Shown here: positions 1-7,474 of the stretch, in pieces
How the letters are laid out: every line of letters starts with the position of its first letter
How positions within the stretch are numbered: position 1 is the stretch's first letter
NCBI GenBank assembly: GCA_049671305.1
Contig: JBATUR010000075.1
Span: 1-45,962 of the forward strand
Length of the DNA: 45,962 nucleotides
Source of the DNA: CADCTM01 sp049671305
Lineage (GTDB): Bacteria; Cyanobacteriota; Cyanobacteriia; Cyanobacteriales; Coleofasciculaceae
Direction: 5' to 3'
Position numbers and translations under genes: made by a program
The notes under the pieces: model-generated
The model's input: only the letters and a program-made list of their open reading frames with translations
The model's database searches: none
Told to the model about the DNA's origin: nothing

Positions 1-43
1 GAGTAATACCCCCCCTAGCCCCCCCTTAGTAAGGGAGGGGGAT
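1..43. repeat. C/G-rich palindromic repeat inside polA
   Basis: Two C-runs (CCCCCCTAG, then CCCCCCCTTAGT) are followed by the complementary AAGGGAGGGGGA, so CCCCCCTT and AAGGGAGGGG can pair around a short loop. It resembles the dispersed repeats of the form CCCCCTAACCCCCCTT...AAGGGGGG common in cyanobacterial genomes (family assignment from memory). It is read in frame as a Pro-rich segment of PolA. The left end is cut by the window edge. Confidence 0.7.
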
Positions 44-1750
44 CAGAGAGAGTTTGAGCGTTCTAATGTTGAAATTGCTTACATTCCAATTGGTCATAAA
101 AATGGAGATAACTTAGATAAAAATACAGTTATAGAAGCGTTGCGTCCAATATTAGAAAGTGCTGATTATCCGAAAGCTTTACAAAATGCCAAATTTGATC
201 GTTTGGTATTCCGTTGCCAGGGCATTGAATTAGCAGGTGTTGTGTTTGATACGATGCTGGCAAGTTATTTGCTGGAACCCGAAGGAAGTCATACTTTAAG
301 TGATTTAGGGTTGAGATATTTGGGACTAAGTGCTAAGTCTTATAGCGACTTGGTGGCGAAAGGCAAAACTATGGCAGATGTAGATATTCCTACTGTTGCA
401 GATTACTGTGGCATGGATGTCTATAGTACGTTTGGGTTAGTTGGAAAACTAACAGAAAAATTAGAAGAAATTCCAGCATTACATAAGCTGTTGCTGGAGG
501 TTGAACAGCCTTTAGAACCTGTTTTGGCGGAGATGGAATATACAGGAATCCGCATTGATAAGGCTTATTTAAAGGAGCTTTCACAACAGTTAGAAAAAGA
601 TTTAGAACGCTTGGAAACTGATGCTTATGCTTCGGCAGGTGAGAAGTTTAATTTAGGTTCTCCTAAGCAATTAAGTCAGATATTATTTGAAAAGTTAGAG
701 TTAGATACTAAAAAGTCACGCAAAATTAAGACAGGTTTTTCTACTGATGCCGCAACATTAGAAAAGTTGCAAGGGGATCATCCTGTTGTTGATGCAATTT
801 TGGAATATCGCACTCTTTCTAAGTTGAAATCAACATATGTAGATGCTTTACCTCTGTTGGTACGTGAGGATACAAAAAGAGTTCATACCAATTTTAATCA
901 AGCGGGGACAACGACGGGAAGATTATCTTCTTCTAATCCGAATTTACAAAATATTCCCATTCGTACTGCTTTTAGTCGTCAAATTCGTAAAGCCTTTTTA
1001 CCGCAAGCGGGTTGGATGTTGGTTGCTGCTGATTATTCGCAAATTGAGTTAAGAATTTTGGCACATTTAACTCAAGAACCGATATTAGTTGAAACTTATC
1101 AAAATAATGAGGATATTCATACAGTAACGGCACGATTGTTGTTTGAGAAAGAGACGGTAACGCCGGATGAAAGACGCTTAGGAAAGACGATTAATTTTGG
1201 TGTAATTTATGGTATGGGGGCGCAGCGTTTTGCAAGAGAAGCTGGGGTTAGTGCGGCACAAGGGAAGTTATTTATTGAGCGCTTTAACCAACGTTATCCA
1301 AAAGTATTTGAGTTTTTACAACAACTGCAACGAGAAGCGATCGCACAAGGTTATGTTGAGACTATCTTAGGTCGCCGTCGTTACTTCCATTTCAATAGTA
1401 ATACTCTGCTTCAGTATCGTGGCAATGACCCAAAACAGATTGATCTGAATAAGTTGAAGGGTTTGGGTCCCAATGATGCGGGGTTATTAAGGGCAGCGGC
1501 GAATGCACCAATTCAAGGTTCTAGTGCTGATATTATTAAGATTGCCATGATCAAAATGCATGAGGTGATTAAGGATTATCAGGCACGGTTGTTGTTGCAA
1601 GTTCATGATGAATTAATCTTTGAAGTACCGCCTGATGAGTGTAAAGAATTGCAGCAAAAGATTAAGTTTACGATGGAATCAGCGATTAAATTGAGTGTTC
1701 CCCTGGTGGTTGATGTGAAGGCAGGACAGAATTGGATGGAGACGAAGTAA
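2..1750 (+). CDS. polA: DNA polymerase I, C-terminal part (5' end outside window)
   Basis: This is the 3'-5' exonuclease-like and polymerase part of family A DNA polymerase I, used in gap filling and repair. The frame is open to the left edge, so 582 C-terminal residues are visible and the 5'-nuclease domain lies outside. Polymerase motif A (DYSQIELRILAH) begins at visible residue 344, motif B (RRLGKTINFGVIYG) spans about 391-405 with Lys395, and motif C (VHDELIFEV) is near 535, so the polymerase site looks intact. The exonuclease-like part keeps KFDR and a MDVY segment that could match E. coli Asp424 and Asp501, but whether it proofreads cannot be judged here. Residues 2-17 are encoded by a C/G-rich palindromic repeat read in frame just before the AYIPIGH segment. 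The WD40 gene begins 18 nt downstream. Confidence 0.95.
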   Translation, partial: SNTPPSPPLVREGDQREFERSNVEIAYIPIGHKNGDNLDKNTVIEALRPILESADYPKALQNAKFDRLVFRCQGIELAGVVFDTMLASYLLEPEGSHTLSDLGLRYLGLSAKSYSDLVAKGKTMADVDIPTVADYCGMDVYSTFGLVGKLTEKLEEIPALHKLLLEVEQPLEPVLAEMEYTGIRIDKAYLKELSQQLEKDLERLETDAYASAGEKFNLGSPKQLSQILFEKLELDTKKSRKIKTGFSTDAATLEKLQGDHPVVDAILEYRTLSKLKSTYVDALPLLVREDTKRVHTNFNQAGTTTGRLSSSNPNLQNIPIRTAFSRQIRKAFLPQAGWMLVAADYSQIELRILAHLTQEPILVETYQNNEDIHTVTARLLFEKETVTPDERRLGKTINFGVIYGMGAQRFAREAGVSAAQGKLFIERFNQRYPKVFEFLQQLQREAIAQGYVETILGRRRYFHFNSNTLLQYRGNDPKQIDLNKLKGLGPNDAGLLRAAANAPIQGSSADIIKIAMIKMHEVIKDYQARLLLQVHDELIFEVPPDECKELQQKIKFTMESAIKLSVPLVVDVKAGQNWMETK

Positions 1751-1768
1751 TACTTGCTAACGGGCGCC

Positions 1769-3343
1769 ATGACAGAAAATTCTCGTCAACCTAGACCTGA
1801 TGATGCCGTACTTGGGGGGCAAAATTATCAGCCAATCAATGCTGCAGTTTTGGGAGGTATGGAAGGTGTCAAGCATCGCTTGAAAAGTCGTGATGTTGAG
1901 CAAAAAATTGCTGCACTTCCTGAGACTTTGAAGTATGGACAAGCTGGATTAGAACTGTTGATACAGGCTTTAAGGGATAAAGCCTGGGGAGTACGGTCTA
2001 CTGCCTATTCGCTATTGCAGGAAAATGCTGAGTTAGCACTCAAGCAAGGATTACGAGTATATAATCCCTATGGGCTGAAGTGCTTCCAGACCATCCCTGC
2101 TTCAAGCTCTATATCGACAGTTATTCGTTCGGTCGCCTTCAGCCCGGACAGTCGGACTCTCGCCAGTCTCAGTGATACTCATACCATCAAGCTATGGGAT
2201 GTAGAGACGGGTGAACTCAAAACCTCTCTGACTGGGCATTCAGTCCATTTTAATCCAGTCGCCTTTAGTCCGGACGGTCGGACTCTCGCCAGTGGCAGTA
2301 CTGACAGTATCATCAGGCTATGGGATGTCGAGACGGGTGAACTCAAAGCCACTCTGACTGGGCATTTAAAATATTTTTATTCATTAGCCTTCAGCCCGGA
2401 CGGTCGGACTCTCGCTAGTGGCAATAGTGACCATACCATCAAACTATGGGATGTAGAGACGGGTGAACTCAAAAACTCTCTGAATACGCATTACTGCACG
2501 TTTGTGTCAGTCGCCTTCAGTCCGGACAGTCGGGCTCTCGCCAGTCTCAGTCAGAAAAGGAGGAGCAGGCTATGGGATGTCGAGACGGGTGAACTCAAAG
2601 CCACTCTGACTGGGCATTTAGGTTATCATTTAGGTTATATTTATTCAGTCGCCTTCAGCCCGGACGGACGGACTCTCGCCAGTCACAGTAATGACAATAC
2701 CATCAAGCTATGGGATGTCGAGACGGGTGAACTCAAAATCGCTCTGATTGGGCATTCAGGCTATATTCATTCAGTAGCCTTCAGCCCGGACGGACGGACT
2801 CTCGCCAGTCACAGTAAGGACAATACCATCAAGCTATGGGATGTAGAGACGGGTGAACTCAAAGCCACTCTGACTGGGTATTCAGGCTATGATAAATCAT
2901 TCGCCTTCAGCCCGGACAGTAGGACTCTCGCTAGTGGCGGTGATGACAATACCATCAAGCTATGGGATGTCGAGACGGGTGAACTCAAAATCGCTAAGAC
3001 TGGGCATTCAAGCTGTACTAAATTACTCGTCTTCAGCCCGGACGGTCGGACTCTCGCCAGTGGCAGTGATGACGATACTATCAAGCTATGGAAGCAAGAG
3101 AATTCTACTCAGTTTGAACTAGATCCAGTAGAGTTTTTCCACCGCTACCTTGTTCTAAAAGAAGCGCTGAAATCTGGTAAAACTGGGTTAGAGTTGCTGA
3201 TTCAATCTCTTAAAGATGAATCCTTGGCGGTAGGTCAGGCTGTCTATTGGCTACTTCAGGAAAGTGAAGAACCTAAAGTCAAACAAGCGCTACAAGAATA
3301 TTTCATTAACCGAAGTATTAATACCATTATTGACGACTGCTAA
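1769..3343 (+). CDS. WD40 repeat protein with flanking HEAT-like helices
   Basis: About 524 residues. An N-terminal helical segment (residues about 30-85, with GLELLIQALRDKAWGVRSTA) is typical of cyanobacterial WD40 proteins. Eight WD40 blades follow, each with a FSPDxRTLAS strand and a LWDVETGELK turn, at about 42 residues per blade. A second helical copy of the first segment (GLELLIQSLKDESLAVGQA) closes the protein. It is probably a protein-interaction scaffold; no catalytic motif or signal peptide is visible. The blades are nearly identical at DNA level and more G+C-rich than neighbouring genes, suggesting recent amplification or gene conversion. I chose the ATG at 1769 over a TTG at 1754. 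It starts 18 nt after polA, so the two may be co-transcribed. The partner is unknown. Confidence 0.88.
   Translation: MTENSRQPRPDDAVLGGQNYQPINAAVLGGMEGVKHRLKSRDVEQKIAALPETLKYGQAGLELLIQALRDKAWGVRSTAYSLLQENAELALKQGLRVYNPYGLKCFQTIPASSSISTVIRSVAFSPDSRTLASLSDTHTIKLWDVETGELKTSLTGHSVHFNPVAFSPDGRTLASGSTDSIIRLWDVETGELKATLTGHLKYFYSLAFSPDGRTLASGNSDHTIKLWDVETGELKNSLNTHYCTFVSVAFSPDSRALASLSQKRRSRLWDVETGELKATLTGHLGYHLGYIYSVAFSPDGRTLASHSNDNTIKLWDVETGELKIALIGHSGYIHSVAFSPDGRTLASHSKDNTIKLWDVETGELKATLTGYSGYDKSFAFSPDSRTLASGGDDNTIKLWDVETGELKIAKTGHSSCTKLLVFSPDGRTLASGSDDDTIKLWKQENSTQFELDPVEFFHRYLVLKEALKSGKTGLELLIQSLKDESLAVGQAVYWLLQESEEPKVKQALQEYFINRSINTIIDDC
2125..3090 (+). repeat. Tandem about 126-bp repeats encoding WD40 blades
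   Basis: Eight tandem copies of a roughly 126-bp unit. Each copy holds near-invariant blocks such as AGCCCGGACGGTCGGACTCT and CTATGGGATGTCGAGACGGG, with variation concentrated between blocks. A perfect 12-bp tandem duplication, CATTTAGGTTAT at 2615-2626 and 2627-2638, lengthens the linker between blades 4 and 5. Confidence 0.85.
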
Positions 3344-3507
3344 TAGTGTTAGCGCAGATTGCTATCTTAAAAATCCGGCGTTGCTGAATTGGGATATGAA
3401 TTTGTAGGGGAAAAAGAACCGTGGTTGCCCCCAACCTTAGCAGGGTAGGCACAGGGGAACTACCACTAACTGCTTTCCGTTTCGTCCACTCTCAAAGTAG
3501 GATGAAT

Positions 3508-4173
3508 ATGAGCAATCTATTTCCAAAGCTTCAATTTGTCTTAGTGAATAAATTTAATCGCTTCCCTACTTTAATGCCACCACATTTCCCAAATTCCATC
3601 AAACCAATCGCAGCGACTCTTCTTGTCTTTAGTTTAATGGGGTGTGATGCCTTATTTAAAAGGGTTTCTAATTCCGGTAATCAGCTCAACTCCAACTACT
3701 TTGTCAAACGAATTGCTGACGGCGATACGATTACTGTAACCGATAGCAGTGGCAAAGATTTAAAAGTACGTTTTGCCTGTATTGATGCACCAGAAATTGC
3801 TCATACTACTAAAGAAAAGAATAGTAGAAAAGCGGTTGACAAAAATCAATTTAAGTGGGGAGAAAAAGCCAAGCAACGCTTGCAAAAATTAATTAAACAA
3901 GGAGGCGATCGCGTCAAATTAACAATTACGGATACCGATAGATATGGTCGAAATGTTAGCGAAGTTCGTCTACCAGATGATACTTTAGTTCAGCAAGTTT
4001 TAACTCAAGAAGGATTGGTGCAAGTTTATAAACCTTATTTAAAAAACTGTCCTAGTGCCGATATTGTGCAAAAGGCAGAAGCGGATGCAAAAAAGCGACG
4101 TGTTGGAGTTTGGCGTGATACTAAATATGTTCCAGCTTGGAATTGGCGCAGTAATAATAAGCAGGCAAGTTAA
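3508..4173 (+). CDS. Thermonuclease-family (SNase-like) lipoprotein
   Basis: Staphylococcal-nuclease-fold protein, predicted to be an exported, Ca2+-dependent nuclease. The VRFACIDAPE segment supplies Arg88, Asp93 and Glu96, aligning with Arg35, Asp40 and Glu43 of the Staphylococcus enzyme, and DRYGRNVSEV supplies Arg148 (matching Arg87), so the active site looks complete. A hydrophobic stretch ends in LMGC, a lipobox-like site at Cys46, suggesting a lipoprotein. The start is uncertain. ATG 3508 has a Shine-Dalgarno-like AGGA 5 nt upstream but gives a long N-region; ATG 3574 gives a textbook 24-residue lipoprotein signal peptide without a ribosome site; a GTG at 3421 also exists. The gene overlaps the convergent LapA-like gene by 4 nt at the stop codons. 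Confidence 0.87.
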   Translation: MSNLFPKLQFVLVNKFNRFPTLMPPHFPNSIKPIAATLLVFSLMGCDALFKRVSNSGNQLNSNYFVKRIADGDTITVTDSSGKDLKVRFACIDAPEIAHTTKEKNSRKAVDKNQFKWGEKAKQRLQKLIKQGGDRVKLTITDTDRYGRNVSEVRLPDDTLVQQVLTQEGLVQVYKPYLKNCPSADIVQKAEADAKKRRVGVWRDTKYVPAWNWRSNNKQAS

Positions 4174-4415
4174 TAATCGTCTTCTTCATATTCCTGCTGT
4201 CTACCAGCTAATTGCCATAAGACGGGCGCGATCGCTCCTCCAATTACACCTGCTGCTACACTAAATGCTAAGACAATGCCTACAGGAATTTGAATTGTTT
4301 CAAAATTGAGAAACTTGAGAGAGACTGGTGTAAAGTTTTGAATAGATAAAATGGCGATCGCACTTATCCAGCCAGCGACAATGATCGATGTAAGTAAGTT
4401 GGTAAACGCTTTCAT
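4170..4415 (-). CDS. LapA-like DUF1049 membrane protein
   Basis: Small protein of 81 residues with two predicted membrane helices (about 8-27 and 43-66) joined by a short loop containing SIQNFTPVSLKFLNF, the pattern of DUF1049/LapA-domain proteins. The tail QQEYEEDDY is acidic and probably cytoplasmic. E. coli LapA acts in lipopolysaccharide assembly, but the cyanobacterial members have no established role that I know of. It lies downstream of the phosphohexomutase gene on the same strand, separated by a perfect palindromic repeat, and its stop codon overlaps that of the convergent nuclease gene. Confidence 0.8.
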   Translation of the reverse strand: MKAFTNLLTSIIVAGWISAIAILSIQNFTPVSLKFLNFETIQIPVGIVLAFSVAAGVIGGAIAPVLWQLAGRQQEYEEDDY

Positions 4416-4427
4416 AGTTTTTATTTC

Positions 4428-4460
4428 AGAACCCCGACTTCTTGAAGAAGTCGGGGTTCT
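4428..4460. repeat. Perfect 33-nt palindromic repeat
   Basis: Two 16-nt arms, AGAACCCCGACTTCTT and its exact complement, around a single G. It sits between the phosphohexomutase stop and the LapA-like start. The sequence resembles dispersed palindromes seen in many Nostocales intergenic regions (from memory). It has no T-tract on either strand, so it is not a standard intrinsic terminator, although it could shape mRNA ends. Confidence 0.85.
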
Positions 4461-4468
4461 ACCTTTCG

Positions 4469-5908
4469 TTAAACTCCGACAGGTTCCATTTTGTTGATCA
4501 TTTCCTCCATAGTTTTGGCAATTTGATTTTGCTTTTCTACAGAGTTAGTTTCTAGGTAAACACGCATCAACGGTTCAGTTCCCGAAGGACGCAACAACAC
4601 CCAACTACCTTCTTCTAAATATAGTTTGATACCGTCTTTGCGACCGATTTCTTTAACTTTAATTCCGGCAATATCAGCAGGAGGTTTATCAGTAAAAGAC
4701 TTGAGTACAGCAGCTTTGTGGGCATCTTCTAAATGTAAATCAAGACGCTTATTATACAGCGGTCCATCAGCTTCCTTAATCGCTTCTTCCACTAGCTGAC
4801 TCAAAGGCTTACCTTCATAAGCGATCGCTTCTGCTACCAGCATATCTGCCAAAACACCGTCTTTTTCCGGGATATGTCCAATAATACTTAAACCACCCGA
4901 TTCTTCCCCACCAATTAGCACATCAGTTTCGCGCATTTTCTCGCCTATGTATTTGAAACCTACGGCAGTTTCGTAGATTTGCAAACCATGCTTAAGAGCG
5001 AAGTTATCTAATAAATGAGTTGTGGCAACGGTGCGGACAATTGCGCCAGTTTTGCCTTTATTTTTAATCAAATGACGTGCTAATAATAGCAACACAGTGT
5101 TGGGTGTGAGGACATTACCTTGTTCATCAACAACCCCAAAGCGATCGCTATCACCATCAGTCGCCAAACCGATGTCTGCATGATCTCGCTTCACAGCCTC
5201 GATTAGCTCTCCCAACTGCTCTGCCTTGGGTTCTGGCATCCCCCCTCCAAACAGCACATCACGAGAGGCGTGGAGGCTTTCTATCTGGCAACCACAGTGT
5301 TCTAGAACGGTATCTAGGTAGCCGCGAGAAGTCGAATATAGGGCGTCATACTTTACCTTAAGTTGAGCGCCGCGAATACGCTCCACATCCAGCAGGGTAT
5401 AAATAAACTTTAAATACTCTGGTTTAGGGTCAAATGTCGAAATTTTATCGCCATTTTTGCCACTAGGCGCGGCATCATCTGCCCCTTCAATATTGGCGAC
5501 AATTGTATCAGTAATTTCTGGTGTTGCAGGTCCTGCATAATCAGGAATATACTTGATGCCGCAATAAGGTGCCGGGTTGTGACTGGCGGTAAACATCAAC
5601 GCCCCGGAGGAGTTGAGGAGACGCGCATTGTAGGCAATCACAGGCGTCGGACAATCACGATCAACAATTTTGACAGTCCAACCCAAGTCGGCTAAAACTT
5701 CAGCGGCTGTCCGGGCAAACTGGTCGGCGAGAAACCGGGTATCATAGGCAATTAAAACCGGGCGGTCTTTGGAATAGGCTGTTTCTAAATAACCGGCGAT
5801 CGCTCTTGTTACCTTACACACATTTGAGAAGGTAAAATCATCGGCGATAATTCCCCGCCATCCATCGGTGCCAAACTTAATCTTATTTGCGCTGCTTGCT
5901 GCACTCAT
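4469..5908 (-). CDS. Alpha-D-phosphohexomutase (phosphoglucomutase/phosphomannomutase)
   Basis: Interconverts hexose 1- and 6-phosphates in the cytoplasm, feeding glycogen, cell-wall or nucleotide-sugar synthesis. At 479 residues it has all four family signatures: the phosphoserine loop TASHNP with Ser109, the metal loop DGDSDR (251-256), the sugar-specificity loop GEESGG (about 334-339) and the phosphate-binding RPSGTEP (440-446). The GEESGG loop is the glucose/mannose type, which argues against a phosphoglucosamine mutase. Whether glucose or mannose is preferred cannot be read from sequence. I chose the ATG at 5908 (MSAASSANKIKFGTDGWRG) over a TTG at 5938 because homologues begin close to KFGTDGWRG. 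It is transcribed divergently from the coiled-coil gene at 6205. Confidence 0.93.
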   Translation of the reverse strand: MSAASSANKIKFGTDGWRGIIADDFTFSNVCKVTRAIAGYLETAYSKDRPVLIAYDTRFLADQFARTAAEVLADLGWTVKIVDRDCPTPVIAYNARLLNSSGALMFTASHNPAPYCGIKYIPDYAGPATPEITDTIVANIEGADDAAPSGKNGDKISTFDPKPEYLKFIYTLLDVERIRGAQLKVKYDALYSTSRGYLDTVLEHCGCQIESLHASRDVLFGGGMPEPKAEQLGELIEAVKRDHADIGLATDGDSDRFGVVDEQGNVLTPNTVLLLLARHLIKNKGKTGAIVRTVATTHLLDNFALKHGLQIYETAVGFKYIGEKMRETDVLIGGEESGGLSIIGHIPEKDGVLADMLVAEAIAYEGKPLSQLVEEAIKEADGPLYNKRLDLHLEDAHKAAVLKSFTDKPPADIAGIKVKEIGRKDGIKLYLEEGSWVLLRPSGTEPLMRVYLETNSVEKQNQIAKTMEEMINKMEPVGV

Positions 5909-6204
5909 TTCGGCTATTATCTTCTCAGTTCCCCTCAATCTTAATCGAAGCCGATCGCATTGGTAAGATTGGGTAATAACTATTGTTTTTTGCCATCAGC
6001 AAAAAAGTGGCTATTGCTGATAAAATAAATAATATCAAAACTTCAACCCCCATACAGGTGTTATTTTCGCGACGCAAATGGTACATTAGCTGCAATAGGA
6101 ATTTAATTAGTAAATGCCTGATGGCTTGGCAGTCTTCTTGAGAGTGCCTCGACGTTAAAGCCCTCATAAATGTCAGTACCATCGTATCGGAGCCGCTAGC
6201 AATC
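5909..6204. other. Divergent intergenic region, no clear gene
   Basis: This 296-bp gap separates the divergent phosphohexomutase and coiled-coil genes and should hold both promoters. I see no RNA gene or clear operator. On the - strand, 6053 to 5925 could encode a 42-residue peptide with one hydrophobic stretch (VLILFILSAIATFLLMA), but it has no ribosome site and is not called. Confidence 0.5.
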
Positions 6205-6753
6205 GTGATCCAGACTGAAACACCCACACTACACACGGTTCAAGTTGAAGTTTCTCGTCTGCGAGAAGAGTTGCACATGAGAGATCAACTCGTGCAGCAG
6301 TTGTCTCAAGAACTATTTCGCTTGGTTAAGGGTAATGCCAACTTTACCCCGCCGCCGGAGGTTTCTGAGCGTCACCAAGCTCAAATGCTAGTCTTGCGAG
6401 AACAGTTACAAGATGTTGAAGAGCAGGTAACCTTTTATCAAGAGCAGATTACGGGACGTGATGGGGAGATTTATCAACTGCGGCAGTCGGTGCAGGAATT
6501 AACTGAGCGATCGCGTATGTTGGAACAAGTGGTACAAGAATTACCCCACATCTATCGCCAGAAATTCGCTGAACGCATGACGCCGGTTCGTGAGAAAGTG
6601 GCGATGTTACAAAGAGAAAATCGCCAACTTCATGCCGAATTACAAAGCGTCAGCTATCGGTTAGCTGTCAGAAGTCGCAACATTACCCGCCTTGACTTAC
6701 CTAGTTTCTCGCGTCCCCACGGTGGACCGATCCCAACTTTTGGTAATGTCTAG
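6205..6753 (+). CDS. Conserved coiled-coil protein of unknown function
   Basis: 182 residues, dominated by predicted coiled coil. Heptad-like runs at about 12-45 (VEVSRLREELHMRDQLVQQL), 58-110 and 125-155 are rich in Glu, Gln, Arg and Leu. A linker near 46-57 (GNANFTPPPE) breaks the coil, and the tail SFSRPHGGPIPTFGNV is Gly/Pro-rich. No enzyme motif, signal peptide or membrane helix is visible, so a structural or adaptor role is likely but not shown. The start is a GTG with GGAG about 12 nt upstream; the first ATG would remove 24 residues. Its end overlaps the next gene by 8 nt, implying translational coupling. Confidence 0.8.
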   Translation: MIQTETPTLHTVQVEVSRLREELHMRDQLVQQLSQELFRLVKGNANFTPPPEVSERHQAQMLVLREQLQDVEEQVTFYQEQITGRDGEIYQLRQSVQELTERSRMLEQVVQELPHIYRQKFAERMTPVREKVAMLQRENRQLHAELQSVSYRLAVRSRNITRLDLPSFSRPHGGPIPTFGNV

Positions 6754-7444
6754 GGTAATCATTGTTATTGATGCTCATGGGGAAGTTGCAGCACAAACTA
6801 CGGTGAAAAGTGTGGAGGCGATTAAAGATGCAATTTGCTTTTCGCAGCAGCGCTTCGCTATCGCTTCCTCAACCGAGGCAAATTTTACCGTAGAAGTAAT
6901 CACTTCAAATGATTTGGCACAAACCAAATTATCCCCAAATAGTGAGATTATTTGTCCCTTAACTCTTAATATTCCCAATACGCTGCCATTTTGGGGGCAA
7001 AACATCTTCTCAGCTTGCCGTAACCTCAAAAGCTTACGCCAACAAGTTGAGCAGTTTGGCTATAAAACAGGCGACACTCAAGGGAATAAAAATTTCTATT
7101 TACCAATAGTTTTAACCGCCAAAGGACCGCTTTATGGCGAAGTGATTAGAAATGCAGAAACTACCCCATATCAACAACCGCTAGATTTACCCGACAACCA
7201 GCGTCAACCACTCTACTATCTGGCGTATCAGTTGTTGCAAGCTTTATCAGCGCCCCCCAGTGTTTATTTGTTACAGTTCGGGTATGAAGGTAAGGAGATT
7301 ATTTTCAGTAGTCTTTTGCCTTTTCCTGACATACCTGCACTTGCCAGTATAAAAGTTCAAGAACCAAATTTATTCACCTGCTACTGGCACTGCCTCACCA
7401 AACAAGCGATTATCGACTTGACAATTTTGCCAAAACCTGCATAA
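6746..7444 (+). CDS. Conserved hypothetical protein
   Basis: About 232 residues that I do not recognise. It begins with a short beta-type segment (SRVIIVIDAHGEVAAQTT), lacks membrane helices and signal peptide, and has no nucleotide-binding or catalytic motif I can point to. The middle part (LYGEVIRN...LYYLAYQLLQAL) is mixed helix and strand. I chose the ATG at 6746, which overlaps the stop of the upstream coiled-coil gene in a TAATG-like arrangement; an upstream in-frame start at 6692 would extend it by 18 residues. The 8-nt overlap suggests the two products are made in fixed proportion and may interact. The kinase gene follows after 30 nt. Confidence 0.75.
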   Translation: MSRVIIVIDAHGEVAAQTTVKSVEAIKDAICFSQQRFAIASSTEANFTVEVITSNDLAQTKLSPNSEIICPLTLNIPNTLPFWGQNIFSACRNLKSLRQQVEQFGYKTGDTQGNKNFYLPIVLTAKGPLYGEVIRNAETTPYQQPLDLPDNQRQPLYYLAYQLLQALSAPPSVYLLQFGYEGKEIIFSSLLPFPDIPALASIKVQEPNLFTCYWHCLTKQAIIDLTILPKPA

Positions 7445-7474
7445 AAACAGACTTCAGACGACCATAGACTTTCT

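Noticed and set aside
2125..3090. Regularly spaced repeats considered as a CRISPR-like array
   Set aside because: The 126-bp period, continuous reading frame and WD40 protein pattern explain them fully.
5925..6236. 103-codon - strand frame overlapping the start of the coiled-coil gene
   Set aside because: Its 5' part is antisense to the coiled-coil gene and it shows no family pattern. Only a 42-codon 3' part has a hydrophobic run, without a ribosome site.
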